IMG/VR virus record: IMGVR_UViG_3300035698_004593
Coordinates: 1-54,123 of that record
Direction: 5' to 3' (one strand)
DNA: 54,123 nt
Source of the DNA: a virus
The stretch's first letter is position 1; every line of letters starts with the position of its first letter. The position numbers were made by a program, and so were the translations under genes. Shown here piece by piece: positions 6,625 to 12,514 of this stretch. The notes under the pieces are model-generated. The model worked only from the letters and a program-made list of their open reading frames with translations, ran no database searches and was not told the DNA's origin.

Positions 6625-6643
6625 GATTCGCCCGTTGCAAATC
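6625..6643 (-). promoter_or_regulatory. Leader hairpin repeat, copy 4
   Basis: Copy with G-U wobble (GATTTGC). It is the first structure in the leftward transcript, starting only a few bases after the predicted transcription start near 6649. Confidence 0.65.
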
Positions 6644-6655
6644 TGTTGCACCCTA

Positions 6656-6684
6656 AGTGTAGCATACTTGACGCTGTATGTCAA
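6656..6684 (-). promoter_or_regulatory. Leftward sigma-70 promoter (early-left operon)
   Basis: On the minus strand TTGACA (6684-6679), 17-bp spacer, TACACT (6661-6656). It drives the hairpin-tagged small genes and integrase. Confidence 0.8.
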
Positions 6685-6694
6685 GTCTTTTTTT

Positions 6695-6713
6695 ACCCTT
6701 TATTATCAAGGGT
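6695..6713. repeat. Short inverted repeat in the control region
   Basis: ACCCTT-TATTATC-AAGGGT, a 6-bp inverted repeat directly upstream of the leftward -35. The adjacent T-run is on the wrong side for it to be a terminator in either direction, so a protein-binding site is more likely. Confidence 0.35.
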
Positions 6714-6755
6714 GTTGCGGCCCTCTCACCTTCGCCTTCAGCTTCATACAAGGCG

Positions 6756-6780
6756 CTCAAATTACTACTAGTAATTTGAG
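6756..6780. promoter_or_regulatory. 25-bp perfect palindrome, probable operator
   Basis: CTCAAATTACT-ACT-AGTAATTTGAG: two perfect 11-bp arms around 3 bp. It lies between the leftward promoter and the two rightward promoters, the expected site for a lysogeny switch operator. Single-copy in this region, unlike the multiple operators of lambda. Confidence 0.6.
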
Positions 6781-6800
6781 AAACATATATATAAGCAGTA

Positions 6801-6829
6801 TTGACATGCCGATTATTGAATTTTACACT
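6801..6829 (+). promoter_or_regulatory. Rightward sigma-70 promoter, upstream member of a tandem pair
   Basis: TTGACA (6801-6806), 17-bp spacer, TACACT (6824-6829). Its -10 shares a base with the -35 of the next promoter, so the two cannot be occupied at once. It starts 20 bp after the palindrome. Confidence 0.75.
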
Positions 6830-6857
6830 TGACAAGGGCCGTATTTTGTGATACCAT
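6829..6857 (+). promoter_or_regulatory. Rightward promoter of the repeated TTGAC-N17-TACCAT type
   Basis: TTGACA (6829-6834), 17-bp spacer ending in TGTGA, TACCAT (6852-6857). The -10 and its flank match the promoters at 7753, 9666, 10073, 10665 and 11138. It directs the methyltransferase gene. Confidence 0.75.
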
Positions 6858-6892
6858 GTTCTTAGGCGATAAACAGTTGACAAGGAGAAATT

Positions 6893-7756
6893 GTGAAAGA
6901 ACTTAGTCTATTCTCAGGCGCAGGCGGCGGCTTGCTAGGCACACATCACTTACTTGGATGGAGGACGTTAGGTTATGTCGAATTCAACACCTACTGCCAA
7001 CGAGTCATCGCGGCAAGAATCAGAGACGGGCTGCTCGACGAAGCCCCAATATACGGCGATATCCGAGCATTCGTCAGTGATGGGTACGCCGCAAGCTATC
7101 GAGGCATGGTTGACGTCGTGTCAGGGGGGTTCCCCTGCCAGCCATTCTCCTGTGCCGGAAACCAGCACGGAGCCGAAGACCCAAGAAACATGTGGCCCGC
7201 AACGCTTGAAGTCATCCGCTTGGTACGACCCCGATACGCATTCTTGGAGAACGTTTCAGGCTTGCTTAGTAGTGGATACTTTGGAACCATTCTCGGAGAC
7301 TTGGCCGAAAGCGGGTATGATTGCAGATGGAGAATTTTATCGGCAGCCGAAGTGGGAGCGAACCATCTCAGAAAAAGGCTCTGGCTTGTGGCCTACACCG
7401 GAGGCAAACGAGAGGGCCGTATACCCTCGCTGGATGAAGACGCGAAAGAACGGACAACAAGTAGAGCCAAACCTTGCGGGTGCAGTTCAGGAGAACTGGC
7501 CAACGCCAAAGGCGAGAGATCACAGATCGCTAGGCGGTGTGTCAGAGAAGGCGCGACATACGCCAGATTTGCCGACTCAAGTTGGTGGCAAACTGAACCC
7601 GACGTGGGTCGAGTGGTTGATGGGATGGCCGATAGGGTGGACAGACTTAAGGCCATTGGAAATGGACAAGTTCCGCTCGTGGCTGCGACAGCATGGCGGC
7701 TGTTGACTGAGGATATGTTCGCCACGCCCGCGCCTGCGCAGCTAGAAATGCCTTGA
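6893..7756 (+). CDS. DNA cytosine-5 methyltransferase
   Basis: A 287-aa C5 methyltransferase that transfers a methyl group from SAM to cytosine. Visible motifs: motif I LSLFSGAGGG (residues 4-13), motif IV PCQPFS with catalytic Cys82, motif VI ENV (119-121), and near the C terminus the motif X region with GNGQVP. The target-recognition stretch between is short, as in many phage enzymes. The start is GTG at 6893 after AAGGAG. No cognate restriction enzyme is nearby, so protection from host restriction is the likely role. An entire second open frame (6975-7706) lies inside it. The stop codon overlaps the -35 of the next promoter. Confidence 0.93.
   Translation: MKELSLFSGAGGGLLGTHHLLGWRTLGYVEFNTYCQRVIAARIRDGLLDEAPIYGDIRAFVSDGYAASYRGMVDVVSGGFPCQPFSCAGNQHGAEDPRNMWPATLEVIRLVRPRYAFLENVSGLLSSGYFGTILGDLAESGYDCRWRILSAAEVGANHLRKRLWLVAYTGGKREGRIPSLDEDAKERTTSRAKPCGCSSGELANAKGERSQIARRCVREGATYARFADSSWWQTEPDVGRVVDGMADRVDRLKAIGNGQVPLVAATAWRLLTEDMFATPAPAQLEMP
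6975..7706 (+). CDS. Overlapping gene inside the methyltransferase (alternative frame)
   Basis: A 243-aa open frame in a different phase from the methyltransferase. It has a strong ribosome site (GGAGGA, 6960-6965) 9 bases before its ATG. Its product is rich in Trp-Pro-Thr-Pro motifs (LWPTPEA, NWPTPKARD) and ends with LNPTWVEWLMGWPIGWTDL. From memory, this ending and the WPTP pattern recur in phage proteins annotated as hypothetical or as methyltransferase parts. The segment coding WVEWLMGWPIGW is the same DNA that codes the EPDVGRVVDG motif of the methyltransferase, so both frames look conserved. Function unknown. It could instead be a conserved shadow with no translation. Confidence 0.5.
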   Translation: MSNSTPTANESSRQESETGCSTKPQYTAISEHSSVMGTPQAIEAWLTSCQGGSPASHSPVPETSTEPKTQETCGPQRLKSSAWYDPDTHSWRTFQACLVVDTLEPFSETWPKAGMIADGEFYRQPKWERTISEKGSGLWPTPEANERAVYPRWMKTRKNGQQVEPNLAGAVQENWPTPKARDHRSLGGVSEKARHTPDLPTQVGGKLNPTWVEWLMGWPIGWTDLRPLEMDKFRSWLRQHGGC

Positions 7757-7821
7757 CGCGACGGCGGATATGTGATACCATGAATGTAGTGAAGTAACTG
7801 GAGACAACCGAAGGAGAGGAT
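7727..7821 (+). repeat. Promoter/leader cassette, copy A
   Basis: This block begins in the last codons of the methyltransferase (giving the tail PAPAQLEMP), continues through the promoter and ends with the leader ACTGGAGACAACCGAAGGAG. Copies occur at 9636, 10062 and 10636, and a promoter-only copy at 11131. Confidence 0.7.
7753..7781 (+). promoter_or_regulatory. Cassette promoter A
   Basis: TTGACG (7753-7758), 17-bp spacer ending GATATGTGA, TACCAT (7776-7781). The methyltransferase stop codon TGA is part of the -35 box. Confidence 0.75.
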
Positions 7822-7824
7822 AAC

Positions 7825-8844
7825 ATGATTAAAATAATTGGGATAAAGTGCAAGGGCTCGTTTTATGTGACTCAGTTTGATCAACGGTCAAACTATACTG
7901 AGTATAGCTCCGTTAAACACTTACTGTTCGACGGCAACATTCCACTACTTACGTTCCACAAGAAGTGGTGTTATGTTGGAAAAGAGCCTACTCTAATTCA
8001 GAAGACTGTAAGCCAGCCCAAGATCAATCACAGATATGAGCTTCTCGATAACACAATGGAATCGGAACGGACACCATTGGTCTTTGAAAGGGAAGCTGTT
8101 GCGCAATACGACGACGACGAATCCGACTGGTATTGGAAGCAAGAGTTCAGGATGTACAAGTCTCTCTACAAATTGGTTTCGGATTCACAGCCGGATGTGT
8201 TAGAAGCGGTTGAGTTTGAGTATGAGACAATCTTGGAGGCCGAGAGGATGCCCCTTGAGGTTGCCCCGTTTGCACATAAAATTGGATTTGGAGACAGTTA
8301 CGACAGAAAAACTAGAGCGCTGTGCGACGACGACGTACATCATCAATTGTTGGACCAGATACTATTCCCACAAATAATGTTGCCGCTGAGGCCAAGCAAA
8401 CTAACCTCAGCGCACTCCTACGAAGTTGTAAGGCAGTACGTCAAGAAACATCTTGACGGTCGGTATGCCGAGATAACCAGCGATTATGACTTCTGTTTTA
8501 CGGTGAAAAAAACCATTCCCCTGAGCGAAACAGAATATTTTACAGTTGACCTCAACGCTTGGCACAATGTCTTCTCTAAGAGAAAACGGCGACCCAAGCT
8601 CGAAAAGAGGTTTCGCAAATCACGCGAACAGATATGCTTTGAAATGGCTCCTAAGCCATATCAGAGTTACCCTGTTATCCAAGGGTTTAGGGGTGATAAT
8701 CACGAGGATTTGAAGGCGAATATGGACCGCTATTGCGAAGAGTTGATCGCGTTCATAAATACGCCTGTCGTGGATTGTAAACACTGTAAGGGGGCAGGCG
8801 TGGTTCTCGATGCCATGTACCCACTGCCCGATGTAGGCGAATAA
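7825..8844 (+). CDS. Hypothetical protein
   Basis: A 339-aa mostly soluble protein of unknown family. Acidic and aromatic residues are spread throughout. The only small motif is CKHCKGAG near the C terminus (about residue 320), a CxxC knuckle like one half of a zinc ribbon. It has a strong ribosome site (AAGGAGAGG) and its own cassette promoter. The preceding stop and the following leader both belong to cassette sequence, so this gene behaves as an inserted single-gene unit. Confidence 0.6.
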   Translation: MIKIIGIKCKGSFYVTQFDQRSNYTEYSSVKHLLFDGNIPLLTFHKKWCYVGKEPTLIQKTVSQPKINHRYELLDNTMESERTPLVFEREAVAQYDDDESDWYWKQEFRMYKSLYKLVSDSQPDVLEAVEFEYETILEAERMPLEVAPFAHKIGFGDSYDRKTRALCDDDVHHQLLDQILFPQIMLPLRPSKLTSAHSYEVVRQYVKKHLDGRYAEITSDYDFCFTVKKTIPLSETEYFTVDLNAWHNVFSKRKRRPKLEKRFRKSREQICFEMAPKPYQSYPVIQGFRGDNHEDLKANMDRYCEELIAFINTPVVDCKHCKGAGVVLDAMYPLPDVGE

Positions 8845-8872
8845 CTGGTGACAACCGAAGGAGGATACGACA

Positions 8873-9619
8873 ATGCCGTATTACAAAGCAGTCCGACTAG
8901 ACCGAACATCGCACTACGACAAAAAAACCAAGTGGCGCGTGGGCAGCATCGTGAAGCCTGACAGGGTGGATGGGCCTGAGGTAGGCGTGTGCGGGCACGG
9001 GATACACTGTTCGCCAACGTTGCTCGACGCCGTCGGTTGGCAAGCCGGGCCGTCGCGGTATTATGAGGTGGAGCCGCTGAATGCCCTTGAGATTATTGCC
9101 CATGACACACGCAAAGCACGATGTTCACGAGTTCGAGTCTTGCGGTGGCTGTCAAAAGCCGAGCAGGACAACATCGCAGGATTCAAGTTGTGGGAAGTGA
9201 ACCACCCAATCAATCCTCTGGGGCTTAAGCCCCGATTGAAAAACACGGCAAAGCTGCAAAAGTTGTTGGAACAATGGATCAGCGTGTGGGGCCCCTGTAG
9301 TGCCAGCGTGTGGGACAGCATGGGGGCCAGCGTGTGGGACGACAGCGTGAGGGTCAGCGTGTGGGACAACGTGAGGGTCAGCGTGTGGGACAACGTGAGG
9401 GTCAGCGTGTGGGCCATGGGGGCCATGGAGGCCAGCGTGGATGCTTATATCGGCGGCTTGTTTCCTGGTATCACGAACTGGAAATATATAGACGGCCCCG
9501 ATCCGTGGCGTCCGTTGCTTACGCTCTGGTATGCAGGATACGTGCCGTCGTTTGACGGAACAACTTGGCGGCTGCACGCAGGGCCAAAAGCGGACGTGGT
9601 TCTGGAATGGACACCATAG
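8873..9619 (+). CDS. Octapeptide-repeat protein (SVWDNVRV repeats)
   Basis: A 248-aa protein. The N-terminal 110 residues form a globular domain (Cys, His and Trp present) similar in style to phage DUF7666-like proteins, from memory. Then follow six units starting SVW (nucleotides 9281, 9305, 9329, 9356, 9380, 9404; five are 24 or 27 bases long), such as SVWDNVRV. Such octad repeats may make a small beta-helix or solenoid. The C-terminal 55 residues are globular and Trp-rich. Its leader copies the cassette leader (ACTGGTGACAACCGAAGGAGG) but there is no promoter in front, so it is likely cotranscribed with the gene at 7825. Confidence 0.65.
   Translation: MPYYKAVRLDRTSHYDKKTKWRVGSIVKPDRVDGPEVGVCGHGIHCSPTLLDAVGWQAGPSRYYEVEPLNALEIIAHDTRKARCSRVRVLRWLSKAEQDNIAGFKLWEVNHPINPLGLKPRLKNTAKLQKLLEQWISVWGPCSASVWDSMGASVWDDSVRVSVWDNVRVSVWDNVRVSVWAMGAMEASVDAYIGGLFPGITNWKYIDGPDPWRPLLTLWYAGYVPSFDGTTWRLHAGPKADVVLEWTP
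9281..9413 (+). repeat. In-frame 24-bp tandem repeats
   Basis: Six copies of AGCGTGTGGG spaced by 24, 24, 27, 24 and 24 bases, encoding the SVW octapeptide repeats. Two adjacent units are identical, so recent slippage or recombination is likely. Confidence 0.9.
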
Positions 9620-9635
9620 ACGGCCCTCTGTTCGC

Positions 9636-9731
9636 GGAGCCCGCGCCTACGCAGCTAGAAATGCCTTGACGCGCTAGGGGATATGTGATACCATGTTCTT
9701 AGTGAAGCAACTGGAGACAACCGAAGGAGGA
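9636..9731 (+). repeat. Promoter/leader cassette, copy B
   Basis: This copy begins after the stop of the repeat protein, so the stretch that encodes PAPAQLEMP elsewhere is untranslated here (with one change, giving CCTACG for CCTGCG). It includes promoter 9666-9694 and ribosome-site leader GACAACCGAAGGAGG. Confidence 0.7.
9666..9694 (+). promoter_or_regulatory. Cassette promoter B
   Basis: TTGACG (9666-9671), 17-bp spacer CGCTAGGGGATATGTGA, TACCAT (9689-9694). Identical to the promoters at 10073 and 11138. Confidence 0.75.
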
Positions 9732-9737
9732 TGGGAG

Positions 9738-10061
9738 ATGATGACGTACGAAGATCAACGCACATGGGTAGCCACGCATATCCCAGAGATAGCTGGCGTG
9801 GTGATGAATGAGGATAAGTGCCACCCCGAAATTTGCGCGGCCATCAACGCTCTGCCAGCGGAACGGCGTGACGCTATCCGAGACTCGGCGTGTGAGTGGC
9901 CGGAGGAGGTGCGTAGCGAATGGGCCTACCGGTGGGCACGCTACATCGGGGACCGTGAGTACATGCGCAAATTCGTCACCGAGCCAGAGTGGGCCTACTG
10001 GTGGGCACGCTACATCGGGGACCGCGACAACATGCGCAAATTCGTCACCGAGGCAGAGTAG
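9738..10061 (+). CDS. WAYxWA-IGD repeat protein, short paralogue
   Basis: A 107-aa protein starting MMTYEDQRTW at 9738 (ribosome site AAGGAGG; an upstream in-frame ATG at 9693 lies within the -10 box and is rejected). The N-terminal 60 residues are a conserved domain shared with the gene at 10734. Then come two repeats of about 21 residues (WAYRWARYIGDREYMRKFV). The regular aromatic/charged pattern suggests short helical repeats for protein binding. Its function is unknown. Confidence 0.6.
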   Translation: MMTYEDQRTWVATHIPEIAGVVMNEDKCHPEICAAINALPAERRDAIRDSACEWPEEVRSEWAYRWARYIGDREYMRKFVTEPEWAYWWARYIGDRDNMRKFVTEAE

Positions 10062-10141
10062 CTAGAAATGACTTGACGCGCTAGGGGATATGTGATACCA
10101 TGTTCTTAGGCGATAAACTGGTGACAACCAAAAAGGAGGAT
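10062..10141 (+). repeat. Promoter/leader cassette, copy C
   Basis: Starts inside the stop codon region of the preceding gene (CTAGAAATG), with promoter 10073-10101 and leader ACTGGTGACAACCAAAAAGGAGG. Confidence 0.7.
10073..10101 (+). promoter_or_regulatory. Cassette promoter C
   Basis: TTGACG, 17-bp spacer identical to that of promoter B, TACCAT (10096-10101). Confidence 0.75.
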
Positions 10142-10146
10142 AAGGA

Positions 10147-10668
10147 ATGAGCGACCGACAAAACGAGTACCTACCCGACTACGTGTCGCCGCCAGGCGAA
10201 TCCGTACTGGAAATGATAATGTACCACGCGGCAGAGAGCCTTGGTATGGAGCCTGAAGAACTTGACGCTCTTGTGTCTGGACAGCGCGTTATCGACGATG
10301 AGCTGGCTGGACGCTTGGCGGATATGCCGTGGCACAACAAACCATACGATAAGGCTGCGCGCGATAACATGAAAACGTTCTGGCTGAACCGCGAGGCGCG
10401 ATATAAGGAACACTGTACGCGGTTGGGAATCGAGCGGGGCACGAAACAAGTGTGCAGTACACCAACGATAGACAATGCAATGCTCGATGAAATAACGAAG
10501 GCGATCCTTATTGAAGCACAATATAACCTTGATGGGAATTGTCATATAGAACACAACTGTTCCGAGAATGATCGCAAAGAGTACCGTGAAGAAATACGTC
10601 AGGTATTGGAGAAACACGGCGTTGAAGTGGAATCGGAGCCCGCGCCTGCGCAGCTAGAAATGCCTTGA
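10147..10668 (+). CDS. HigA-like helix-turn-helix protein
   Basis: A 173-aa protein. Residues about 16-85 resemble HigA antitoxins: the opening SPPGESVLEM, a helix-turn-helix-like stretch (LGMEPEELDALVSG), and FWLNREARYKEH, which matches the typical FWLNLQ-x-RYD end of that family. The C-terminal 80 residues are acidic and unrelated. No HigB toxin ORF adjoins it, so it may be a solitary transcription regulator, perhaps for the repeated promoters or for the lysogeny switch. It ends with the cassette tail PAPAQLEMP. Confidence 0.6.
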   Translation: MSDRQNEYLPDYVSPPGESVLEMIMYHAAESLGMEPEELDALVSGQRVIDDELAGRLADMPWHNKPYDKAARDNMKTFWLNREARYKEHCTRLGIERGTKQVCSTPTIDNAMLDEITKAILIEAQYNLDGNCHIEHNCSENDRKEYREEIRQVLEKHGVEVESEPAPAQLEMP

Positions 10669-10728
10669 CAAAGGGGTGAATATGTGATACCATTTGAGTG
10701 AAGCAACTGGTGACAACCAAAGGAGGAT
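10636..10728 (+). repeat. Promoter/leader cassette, copy D
   Basis: Includes codons for PAPAQLEMP at the end of the HigA-like gene, promoter 10665-10693 and the leader GCAACTGGTGACAACCAAAG. Confidence 0.7.
10665..10693 (+). promoter_or_regulatory. Cassette promoter D
   Basis: TTGACA (10665-10670), 17-bp spacer ending in ATATGTGA, TACCAT (10688-10693). The spacer differs from the other copies in its first half only. Confidence 0.75.
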
Positions 10729-10733
10729 CAGAG

Positions 10734-11141
10734 ATGATGACGTACGAAGATCAACGCACATGGGTGGCCACGCATATCCCAGAGATATCCGACGTAGTTT
10801 TGAACGAGAAGTCGTGCTATCAGCGCATCTGCTCAGCAATCAAGTCATTGCCTAATGCACGCAGAGACGCTATCCGAGACGGCGCGTGTGATTGGCCTGG
10901 GCTTGTGCGGAGCGGGTGGGCCTATCAGTGGGCGTTCGACATTGGCGACCAAGAATATATGCGCCAATTCGTTACAAAGTCACAGTGGGCCTACTATTGG
11001 GCACGCGAAATCGGGGACCGCGAGTACATGCGCAAATTCATCACTGAGGCAAAGTGGGCTTACCGGTGGGCAAGCGAAATCGGGGACCGCGAGTACATGC
11101 GCAAATTCATTGCCGAGTCAGAGCAGCGAGAAATGCCTTGA
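10734..11141 (+). CDS. WAYxWA-IGD repeat protein, long paralogue
   Basis: A 135-aa paralogue of the gene at 9738 (near-identical start MMTYEDQRTWVATHIPEI). It has three repeats of about 21 residues rather than two, and ends REMP, a shortened version of the cassette tail. Two copies of one gene family, separated by the HigA-like gene and each with its own promoter, suggest duplication of the whole cassette. Confidence 0.6.
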   Translation: MMTYEDQRTWVATHIPEISDVVLNEKSCYQRICSAIKSLPNARRDAIRDGACDWPGLVRSGWAYQWAFDIGDQEYMRQFVTKSQWAYYWAREIGDREYMRKFITEAKWAYRWASEIGDREYMRKFIAESEQREMP

Positions 11142-11166
11142 CGCGCTAGGGGATATGTGATACCAT
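11138..11166 (+). promoter_or_regulatory. Cassette promoter E
   Basis: TTGACG, 17-bp spacer identical to promoters B and C, TACCAT (11161-11166). Downstream the leader changes to the first copy of a 90-bp direct repeat. Confidence 0.75.
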
Positions 11167-11256
11167 TTATGCAACGGAGAAAGGAAACGACATGAAAACA
11201 CAAAAAACACGAAGGCGAGGCCCAGGACAACCTCGAGTACGCCAAGGCGTAACCAC
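11167..11256 (+). repeat. 90-bp direct repeat, copy 1
   Basis: Identical to 11457-11546. It covers a ribosome site (GGAGAAAGGAAACGAC) and the first 21 codons of the gene at 11192. Confidence 0.95.
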
Positions 11257-11425
11257 CTGTAGAACGCTGAGGCTATCCCGAAAACAGGCGGTGGCGCTGT
11301 TCTCAATGTCGGCAGAATTTGGTATGTCCCAGAACGGGCTACTATGCCTCATGATCGAGATGTGCAAGGCGGACTCGACGCAGTTGGGTGAGTTCGTTGT
11401 GAAGAAAAGGAGGGTGAAGGTATGA
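11192..11425 (+). CDS. Small putative DNA-binding protein (ribbon-helix-helix-like)
   Basis: A 77-aa basic protein. The N-terminal tail (KTQKTRRRGPGQPRV) resembles a DNA-contacting arm. After it comes a strand-helix-helix pattern (TLRLSRKQAVALF and a second helix), like ribbon-helix-helix regulators. It has its own cassette promoter. Its stop overlaps the next ATG (ATGA at 11422). The function is inferred from composition only. Confidence 0.5.
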   Translation: MKTQKTRRRGPGQPRVRQGVTTCRTLRLSRKQAVALFSMSAEFGMSQNGLLCLMIEMCKADSTQLGEFVVKKRRVKV

Positions 11426-11736
11426 GCAAAACATGGATTACAATTGTCACGCCCAATTATGCAACGGAGAAAGGAAACGACATGAAAACACAAAAAACAC
11501 GAAGGCGAGGCCCAGGACAACCTCGAGTACGCCAAGGCGTAACCACTGGTCGCGCAAGACTAAACCCTACCGCAGATTCCGCGCCTCTGAACCGTGAGCT
11601 TCTTCGTATTCCGACCGGCACAAGACTTCTGGTTAAAGACAAGAAGGTAGCCCACTTGGTTACATGGTATAAAGTCAGTTATGGCGGCAAGACGGGTTGG
11701 GTAAGTGAGAATGACGTAGACGCCACAGTTGCGTAA
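11422..11736 (+). CDS. Bacterial SH3-like domain protein with duplicated N-terminal tail
   Basis: A 104-aa protein if started at 11422, or 84 aa from the ATG at 11480 that belongs to the second 90-bp repeat. The C-terminal 55 residues fit a bacterial SH3 (SH3b) domain (RIPTGTRLLVKD, then TWYKVSYGGKTGWVSEND). The middle repeats the basic tail of the upstream gene exactly. Both starts have ribosome sites. The chimera probably arose when the repeat was copied in front of an SH3 gene. The role is unknown; SH3b domains often bind peptidoglycan or protein partners. Confidence 0.6.
   Translation: MSKTWITIVTPNYATEKGNDMKTQKTRRRGPGQPRVRQGVTTGRARLNPTADSAPLNRELLRIPTGTRLLVKDKKVAHLVTWYKVSYGGKTGWVSENDVDATVA
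11457..11546 (+). repeat. 90-bp direct repeat, copy 2
   Basis: Exact copy of 11167-11256, offset by 290 bp. It lies in-frame within the SH3 gene. Confidence 0.95.
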
Positions 11737-11766
11737 ATACATTGTGAAAAAACGGAGGGCGAAGAA

Positions 11767-12183
11767 ATGAGCGAGAAAGACATTCACAAATTATCCAAGA
11801 AGCTCGAGGATTTTACAACACGCATGGAACGCGAAGGCAAGGTGGTCTTGCCAACGCAAGAGACCCCAAGAGACAGAGCGATGGCGCTGGTGGATGGGGT
11901 CATCAAAGCCGAGATTCGCAACAATCCACACTTAGCCGATCAAGTCGCGGTCCCGCCAAGGACACTCAGGTCCTCGAATATTCTAAGGAATTTTGTGTTA
12001 TCAGAGTCGGCGGGCGATGTGGTAAAGTATACGACCAGAACAACGACAGAGGCCGACAAAAAGGCACTGTTCTGGGCGTTGACGCAGGTGTGCGCTAAGA
12101 GCCTCATGTGGATGGAGTCCATCATAGCGGCTAACATCGCTGAGAACGCAGATGGCGTGGCAGAAACGGAGGACGAACGATGA
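11767..12183 (+). CDS. Hypothetical protein
   Basis: A 138-aa mainly helical soluble protein with a good ribosome site (GGAGGGCGAAGAA). No family is recognised. It overlaps the next gene by 4 bases (ATGA), so it begins the tightly packed recombination/replication operon. Confidence 0.6.
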   Translation: MSEKDIHKLSKKLEDFTTRMEREGKVVLPTQETPRDRAMALVDGVIKAEIRNNPHLADQVAVPPRTLRSSNILRNFVLSESAGDVVKYTTRTTTEADKKALFWALTQVCAKSLMWMESIIAANIAENADGVAETEDER

Positions 12184-12371
12184 GCATCAGCACATTATTT
12201 GAGTGTACCGTGTGCGACAAGACGGAGAAAGAATCCTTTCGGTTTGCGATGCAAGGAAAGAAAGCGATTTTACCTGAGGGATGGACGCAAGATAAAGACC
12301 CTTTGTATGTGGGGCACGGGCTGTTGTGCCCAACGTGTAGCGAAAGAAAAGCGAAAAAGGCGGACGCATGA
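12180..12371 (+). CDS. Small zinc-ribbon protein
   Basis: A 63-aa protein with CTVC near the N terminus and CPTC near residue 50, the layout of a C4 zinc ribbon. ATGA overlaps at both ends link it to its neighbours. Specific role unknown. Confidence 0.6.
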   Translation: MSISTLFECTVCDKTEKESFRFAMQGKKAILPEGWTQDKDPLYVGHGLLCPTCSERKAKKADA

Positions 12372-12514
12372 GTAGCTTCGAGGATATCGAGCACGCCGAT
12401 AGGTACGGCGAGACGTACGGGCATTGCAAGCACGGGCACGGGCACACGCGTGAAGACGGGTGCTACCTGTGTGATGAATTGGACGAAGACAACGAAGAGG
12501 AGGACGACGAATGA
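12368..12514 (+). CDS. Small acidic His/Cys-rich protein
   Basis: A 48-aa ORF with HCKHGHGH and CYLC, followed by an acidic tail (DEDNEEEDDE). It is coupled by ATGA overlaps to the genes on both sides. The His/Cys cluster suggests metal binding. Confidence 0.55.
   Translation: MSSFEDIEHADRYGETYGHCKHGHGHTREDGCYLCDELDEDNEEEDDE

Noticed and set aside
6695-6713. Terminator between divergent promoters
   Set aside because: The T-run precedes rather than follows the stem in the direction that would matter; kept as a possible binding site only.
7393-7884. 163-aa minus-strand ORF overlapping the methyltransferase end and promoter A
   Set aside because: It crosses a promoter cassette and opposes two plus-strand frames; no start signal and low-complexity Ser/Ala content.
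9281-9413. CRISPR-like array
   Set aside because: The repeats are contiguous, in frame with a gene and lack unique spacers; they code an octapeptide repeat.
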